Assembly: GCA_963854835.1 (NCBI GenBank)
Contig: OY978525.1
Location: forward strand, 62,439,355 to 62,503,354
DNA: 64,000 nt
Source of the DNA: Megamerina dolium
Lineage: Eukaryota > Arthropoda > Insecta > Diptera > Megamerinidae
Reading direction: 5' to 3'
Shown: positions 59,549-64,000 of the stretch, piece by piece
Position numbering within the stretch: position 1 is the first letter of the stretch
How the letters are laid out: every line of letters begins with the position of its first letter
Program-made: the position numbers and the translations under genes
The notes under the pieces: model-generated
What the model was told of the DNA's origin: nothing
The model's database searches: none
The model's input: only the letters and a program-made list of their open reading frames with translations

Positions 59549-59970
59549 TCAAGCTACCAAGAAAGAGCTATTATTCCAAAATTTTCCTAATAAGCCATTT
59601 CTAGTTTTTGACATTACAGCGTCGGCCTTGGATAAAGTAGATTCACACGGTACAAAAGTTGCCACAAGTATCAAGTCATTCACAGCAAAATTGTACAAGT
59701 TTGGGTAAACAGCCTTCATGTGTTCCCAATCTGCAAAAAAAAATTGAAAAGGTATCGTGAAATTTCATCGTTTTGATCTTTCGTTCTACGTTTTTCTCCA
59801 TTGACTAATTCTTTACGGTGCTTCCAAAAATCGTATGTAGTTGCTGTCAGTTTGCAAGATTTGCTGCTCTTCGTTGTATAAGGTTCCAGCATAACCAAAA
59901 AGCATATTTTTAAACATGCGATCTGACGGTGTCTGTGACACCTGCATAATCATTGTATTCCATGAGTCAA
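59549..59970 (-). pseudogene. hAT-family transposase C-terminal fragment
   Basis: The last part of the minus-strand frame reads HMKAVYPNLYNFAVNDLIL, VATFVPCESTLSKADAVMS, KTRNGLLGKFWNNSSFL, then stop at 59,549-59,551. This is the pattern of the hAT C-terminal dimerisation domain (A-T/S-x-P-S/C-E at its centre). Upstream, in another frame, KLTATTYDFWKHRKELV fits the preceding alpha-helical region. The DDE-bearing central part and N-terminal BED finger are not seen. No inverted ends were identified. Confidence 0.72.
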
Positions 59971-60149
59971 AATTTCTTCCTCAACCCCTCAGCCAGAATA
60001 TTACGAAACTCTTTTACTATGTCAAATTGCGTTTCAAAATTTAAAACTTCGTTTGTAAGGTAACTAATTATTTTTGCCTGATGCCACTCTAGTTGCATAC
60101 TTCGAAGGCTTTAAAAGTGTTGTGTACTATTTTTCCATAACACCACGTT

Positions 60150-60705
60150 ACCTAATTCCCCCAGCATTCCGAGTCCTCTCGGAACTTCAACACTGGTTTA
60201 CTGAAAGATAGAGTTATTAGAATACACTTACCTTTTTACTATCCTTTTTAGAAAACCGTCTACTTTTCTGTTGTACTCCTTTAATTATATATTTTCTTTC
60301 TTACTTTTTTCAACTGAAACATTAATAGTGGAGAGCTTCGTACGGATCGCAGTATTTACACTTCACTATTTACCATAAACTTAAAATTCACAAAAAACGT
60401 CTGCCTTCAATAAGCATTTTTCTAAAACATTCCACATATATATCTACCCCCATATCACCATATAACATACGATCCACAATCTACAATCGATGTACCCATT
60501 GTATGAGAAAGTAACTTTTTAATATTCACACACATGAGTAGTCAACGTGATTTTAGTTATCATGGTATGTCTAAATATTGTTGATATGCTTACGTAAGTG
60601 CAGAACTACGATTTGTGTAGGAAAGTGCTTTGTCATGTTTTTCACACTCAACTGCAACTCAGTTGGCTCAATGTTCTGGCATTCCACAATTATAAGTAGA
60701 TGTGT
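60150..60705 (-). repeat. LTR-like sequence with adjoining internal repeat, inverted copy
   Basis: Minus-strand reading: internal repeat 60,705-60,531 matches 48,110-48,350, then LTR-like sequence from TGTGTGAATATTAAAAAG down to about 60,150. Compared with 51,959-52,400 it has one unit instead of the 58-bp tandem pair. The order internal-then-LTR marks it as a 3' end of the element. Confidence 0.62.
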
Positions 60706-60828
60706 AGATTATAATAAGATGTGTTATTGCTGCAATTATAGTGCTGGCATTATTTATTCTCTTTCTGGATACAATTCTCTTTCATCTTATGAAAAATTTT
60801 CGAACTAACAGCGTAACACCCTAACACT

Positions 60829-60998
60829 GCGTCCACACGTGCAAGTAACTTGCTGCAAGTAGAGTATACGTATTCTCTCCGAAAAGTTTCGAAAATTTGC
60901 GAAAAGGCCTGCAAGTAGCAAATGTGTGAGTGTATTAGTGGAAAAGTTTGAATGTATTGAGTTTTTCGAACTTGCACTTGCACGTGTGGACACTGGGT
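60829..60998. mobile_element. Small MITE with GTCCACACGTGCAAGT ends
   Basis: GCGTCCACACGTGCAAGT at the left and ACTTGCACGTGTGGACAC-type sequence at the right form inverted ends around a 170-bp palindrome-rich core. Non-coding. A target duplication was not certain, so the superfamily is open. Confidence 0.65.
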
Positions 60999-60999
60999 A

Positions 61000-61510
61000 A
61001 ATAACTTACACAAACGTGCGCATCTTGGAGTTCCTGTCAAACACTGCTCATGCACATATATTGTGCATGAACTCTTCTAAAATACGCCACGTAGTGACGC
61101 AGTGTGTAACCAATATCCAATTTTAACATTGCGCTACGCTATGAAGTTTGTTGCACGTGGATATGAAATTGTTATTTTTGCGTAAAATTTAAAAATGTAT
61201 TAAAAAAAAGTAGAGCTATTTGCCAAGTGTTTAATATTTTAAAAGAACCGCTTTTAATTTTTCAAATACATATAAATAAAATATTTAGAAATGCGAACGC
61301 GAAACGTATGTTGTAATTTATAGTGCCGCGTCTTTGTTTCGTTACAAAGAAAATGATAGTTGCGTGACGCTAGGCAATGCCACGCGCACTTTTTTTTGGG
61401 TTGATCAGTATCGCACACGGAATAACAAATCAATACGAAAAAAATGTTGACAACTCATAGTTTTTCGAAAGTGTTGCCTAACTTCTATTCTTAAAGAAGT
61501 ACCCAAATTA
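61000..61510. other. No gene recognised
   Basis: About 500 bp, with poly(A) near 61,200. No supported feature. Confidence 0.4.
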
Positions 61511-61518
61511 CCAATAAA

Positions 61519-61992
61519 GGCTGAAACACATGTGTAATAATACTGCATGCAGTACTGCACGTTTACTGCAGATATTCTGTGTTGTAAAGCACATTGCAGT
61601 AAATTCTATTTAACAGTTTTGTCTAGTGACTTTTATCTTCAGAGTTAAATAGCACAAAATAGGAATATTCTTTATGATTGGTGCATTTTGTCATACAAAA
61701 ACCTGTTTTCATTCACAATATTTATCAATTGTTCCGCCATCATTTCAAAAAAATACGTTTGAAATATGAAAATATCTGATTATTTGACAGATTTGCTTTG
61801 TTGTGCTCATCTGTACAGCGCCTCCAAAACTGTGGTTTGTGCATAAGTAACACTGGTGCCACGCAGTGAAACTGAATTTAAGCATATCTTGCAGTATACT
61901 GCATAGTATGCAGAAACCCGTGTGCCTCGCGTCATATAAACTAGTGTTTTGAAAATTTTACTGCACTTCAATACTGCACATGTGTTTCAGCC
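61519..61992. mobile_element. MITE with GGCTGAAACACATGTG ends and ATAAA flanks
   Basis: A 474-bp non-coding element with perfect 16-bp inverted ends GGCTGAAACACATGTG and further sub-terminal inverted tracts rich in CTGCA (TACTGCATGCAGTACTGCA at left, related sequence at right). Direct ATAAA repeats flank it at 61,514-61,518 and 61,993-61,997. It does not belong to the TAGCC-ended family. Confidence 0.8.
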
Positions 61993-62158
61993 ATAAATTT
62001 AGTATTTGTCAGTACATTCAAAAAATGCTATCGAAAGACAGTATCGATAAATATGCTTGTTTTTTTGGAATTCTATCGATGTTAAAAAACATTTTCAGCC
62101 GCCATAACATACAAATTATTCAACATAAAGCAACTATATATAAGTTGTAAATTAGTAT

Positions 62159-62596
62159 TGTTACGTTTTTATTCTGTGAGCGTTTAATTCTATTTGAATT
62201 ACCTTGTTCGATCACTGGATTCTGTTAATAATAACTGCAACACTTATTTTATACAACTATATACAGCAACAATTTATTTAATAAACACTATTTACAATCA
62301 ACTCTGTTTTTAATCAACTATTTACAATAACACTTTAATGTACTAGCAACTTTTGCCTCTGTATAGATGTTTGCGCAGTCACGTTCGGAATTCGATTGAT
62401 TCTCACTTCTCAACACTGGCTCTATTTATACTCTGTTGGCAACACCCCAGAATCTTCCGTTATCGAGATTCTTCTCTTCCTTTCTCGTTGGCTTGTTCTG
62501 GTTATCGCTTATTTCTTTTTGTTGACATTCATGTCGATGCTGCCAATAGTGTCAGTCACAATAGTGATGAGTAACCAACTATCGATACTCGTTACA
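62159..62596 (-). repeat. Gypsy-like 3' LTR, full length (438 bp)
   Basis: Starts (minus strand) TGTAACGAGTATCGATAG and ends CGTAACA at 62,159. It has the same length as 35,761-36,198 and encodes the same shadow peptides, so the two are close to identical. It follows pol and the polypurine tract. Confidence 0.92.
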
Positions 62597-62609
62597 CTGC
62601 CCTCCTCTT
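62597..62609 (-). other. Polypurine tract
   Basis: AAGAGGAGGGCAG on the minus strand, directly upstream of the LTR, identical to 35,748-35,760. Confidence 0.8.
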
Positions 62610-62634
62610 AACCTTGTTCGTCCCGAACAAGTTT

Positions 62635-63999
62635 TTATACTTCCCCTCGATATGGCGCAAGTCGCTCCAAGTGCACTACTTTAAACTTTGCTCTTTTATT
62701 CCAGGCACGTTGAATACGATACACTACGTCATTTATCTTTGCTATAATCTCATATGGTCCTTCCCAATGAGTCTGTAGTTTAGGAGACAGGCCTTTCTTT
62801 CGTTGCGGATTATGAAGCATTACAAGCTCTCCTTCATAGAACCCTTTTGAATTTGCTTTCAAGTCATACCTGGCCTTCATCTTATCGCTTATCATCTGCG
62901 ACCGCTCTCTGATGAACCGATGTACTTCAACCAACTGTTCCCGCTTTTCGCTAGTATAATTACCTTCGGTTGATCTCCTTGGTGTTACAACTCCAAATTT
63001 TAAATCAGCTGGCAGTCTTAACTCGTTTCCAAAAATTGCCATTGCCGGTGTAGTAGCCGTCGTATCATGTTGTGCGCATCGATATGCCATGAGGAACATT
63101 GGTATATGTACATCCCAGTCTCTTTGGTATTTATCTACGACTTTTCTCAAATATTCCTCCAAGGTACGGTTAAATCGTTCTACCATGCCATCAGATTGTG
63201 GATGCAAAGGTGTTGTACGAGTTTTGTATATACCCAGCATACGGCATATCTCTTGGAATACAACTGATTCGAAATTTCGACCTTGGTCTGAGTGTAACTC
63301 CATCGGTACACCAAAACGAGTAACCCATTGGTTGACGAATACATCCGCAACTGTACTAGCTTTCTGATTTGGAATGGGGTATACTTCAGGCCATTTACTG
63401 AAGTAATCTATAACCACCAGAACATACTTGTTTCCTGCGTTGCTTATTGGAAATGGCCCAGCTATGTCCATAGCAAATCGCTCAAATGGAGCACCCACGG
63501 TGTATTGGTGCATCTTACCTCGACTTTTATTAGTGGGACCTTTGGCCATTGCACATTGCTTACACTTCCGAATCCAATCAGCGACATGGTCATGACATCC
63601 AACCCAATAAAATCGGTTCTTTATTTTCTCGACGGTTTTGGTGATTCCCAAATGCCCTCCACTGGAGGCATTGTGATACTCAGCTATCACTTCATTTATT
63701 CTCGCCTTGGGCACCACTAGAAGATCATTAGTGATTTTTCCATCCTCACTTTCCCATGCTCGGAATAAACATCCGTCTCGTAAGTGCAGGCTTTGCCACT
63801 GCGCCCAGTATGCCTTTGCTATTGGACTCTCATTAGCCATTTCTTGCCACTCTGGACGTATGCCCTGCTCCTTGTATTCCATAATCTTTACGAGATCTGG
63901 GTCGTTCCGCTGATCTTCTTGAACTCGGTCGGTGGTCCATGACTCCTCCGGCAATATATTCGTAAGTCGTATGTCGACAATGTGCTCCTTGCTTTCCAC
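62635..63999 (-). CDS. Ty3/gypsy-like pol polyprotein, integrase part (runs off the window)
   Basis: An open frame of 454 codons to the window edge, so only the C-terminal part of pol is present. Residues about 96-105 carry the HHCC zinc-binding start (EYHNASSGGHLG), with RKCKQCAMAKG after it. The catalytic triad is complete: FAMDIAGPFP (Asp), ELHSDQGRNFES (Asp), DGMVERFNRTLEEYLR (Glu). The C-terminal region has HWEGPYEIIAKINDVVYRIQ (GPY/F-like) and ends LERLAPYRGEV. The enzyme joins the cDNA copy to host DNA. Protease, RT and RNase H should lie just beyond 64,000. It is the least damaged retrotransposon coding region here, with no stop or frameshift seen. Confidence 0.93.
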   Translation of the reverse strand: MESKEHIVDIRLTNILPEESWTTDRVQEDQRNDPDLVKIMEYKEQGIRPEWQEMANESPIAKAYWAQWQSLHLRDGCLFRAWESEDGKITNDLLVVPKARINEVIAEYHNASSGGHLGITKTVEKIKNRFYWVGCHDHVADWIRKCKQCAMAKGPTNKSRGKMHQYTVGAPFERFAMDIAGPFPISNAGNKYVLVVIDYFSKWPEVYPIPNQKASTVADVFVNQWVTRFGVPMELHSDQGRNFESVVFQEICRMLGIYKTRTTPLHPQSDGMVERFNRTLEEYLRKVVDKYQRDWDVHIPMFLMAYRCAQHDTTATTPAMAIFGNELRLPADLKFGVVTPRRSTEGNYTSEKREQLVEVHRFIRERSQMISDKMKARYDLKANSKGFYEGELVMLHNPQRKKGLSPKLQTHWEGPYEIIAKINDVVYRIQRAWNKRAKFKVVHLERLAPYRGEV

Positions 64000-64000
64000 T

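Overview
The window looks like repeat-laden euchromatin of a true fly (Diptera), most likely a tephritid fruit fly. Three things point there: a protein-coding gene of clear insect Eps-15 type with compact introns, the very high density of fly-type transposable elements, and several mariner copies with an aspartate spacing of 41 (DD41D). From established knowledge, that spacing marks the 'rosa' group first described in Ceratitis rosa and relatives. The species cannot be named from this sequence. Nothing is bacterial: there are no operons, ribosome binding sites or CRISPR arrays.

Only one host gene is supported. The 5' part of Eps-15 lies on the minus strand between 18,867 and 15,160 as six in-frame exons encoding about 494 residues (three EH domains, then the start of the coiled coil). 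The remaining coiled coil and C-terminal tail were not found. The 15 kb downstream of the sixth exon is almost all transposon, so the rest of the gene lies outside the window behind a very long intron, or is missing.

Layout. 1-7.6 kb: mariner end, DD41D mariner, scrambled RTE pieces, a jockey-like RT carrying a nested DD41D mariner, an RTE 3' end, and tRNA-derived SINEs. 7.8-11.8 kb: R1-clade retrotransposon lacking most of its endonuclease. 12.3-14.4 kb: MITE, repeat A, a 0.7 kb inverted-repeat unit, an RT scrap. 15.1-18.9 kb: Eps-15. 19.4-21.2 kb: MITEs and LTRs. 21.3-25.6 kb: a large inverted duplication (LTR plus repeat A) around a Ty3/gypsy internal region that has lost protease, RT and RNase H. 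25.6-27.7 kb: DD41D fragment and a DD34D mariner inside repeat A. 29.3-32.0 kb: RTE. 32.3-33.5 kb: mauritiana-like mariner. 33.5-34.4 kb: (TA)n split by a SINE. 34.4-36.2 kb and 37.7-42.0 kb: gypsy-like fragments, the second split by a LOA-like non-LTR element. 43.3-43.8 kb: MITE. 44.4-52.4 kb: BEL/Pao remnants interrupted by a second R1-clade copy. 52.4-54.8 kb: errantivirus-type gag with a tRNA-Ser-type primer site. 55-59.5 kb: RTE pieces. 59.5-62 kb: hAT transposase end, an LTR, two MITEs. 62.2-64.0 kb: 3' part of the best-preserved gypsy-like element, running off the window.

The elements do not form a pathway. They are layers of nested insertions, and several junctions give the order of events. 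Nearly all element coding regions are broken. The exceptions are the 454-codon integrase segment at the right edge, open throughout, and the mariner at the left edge, which has a single stop codon.
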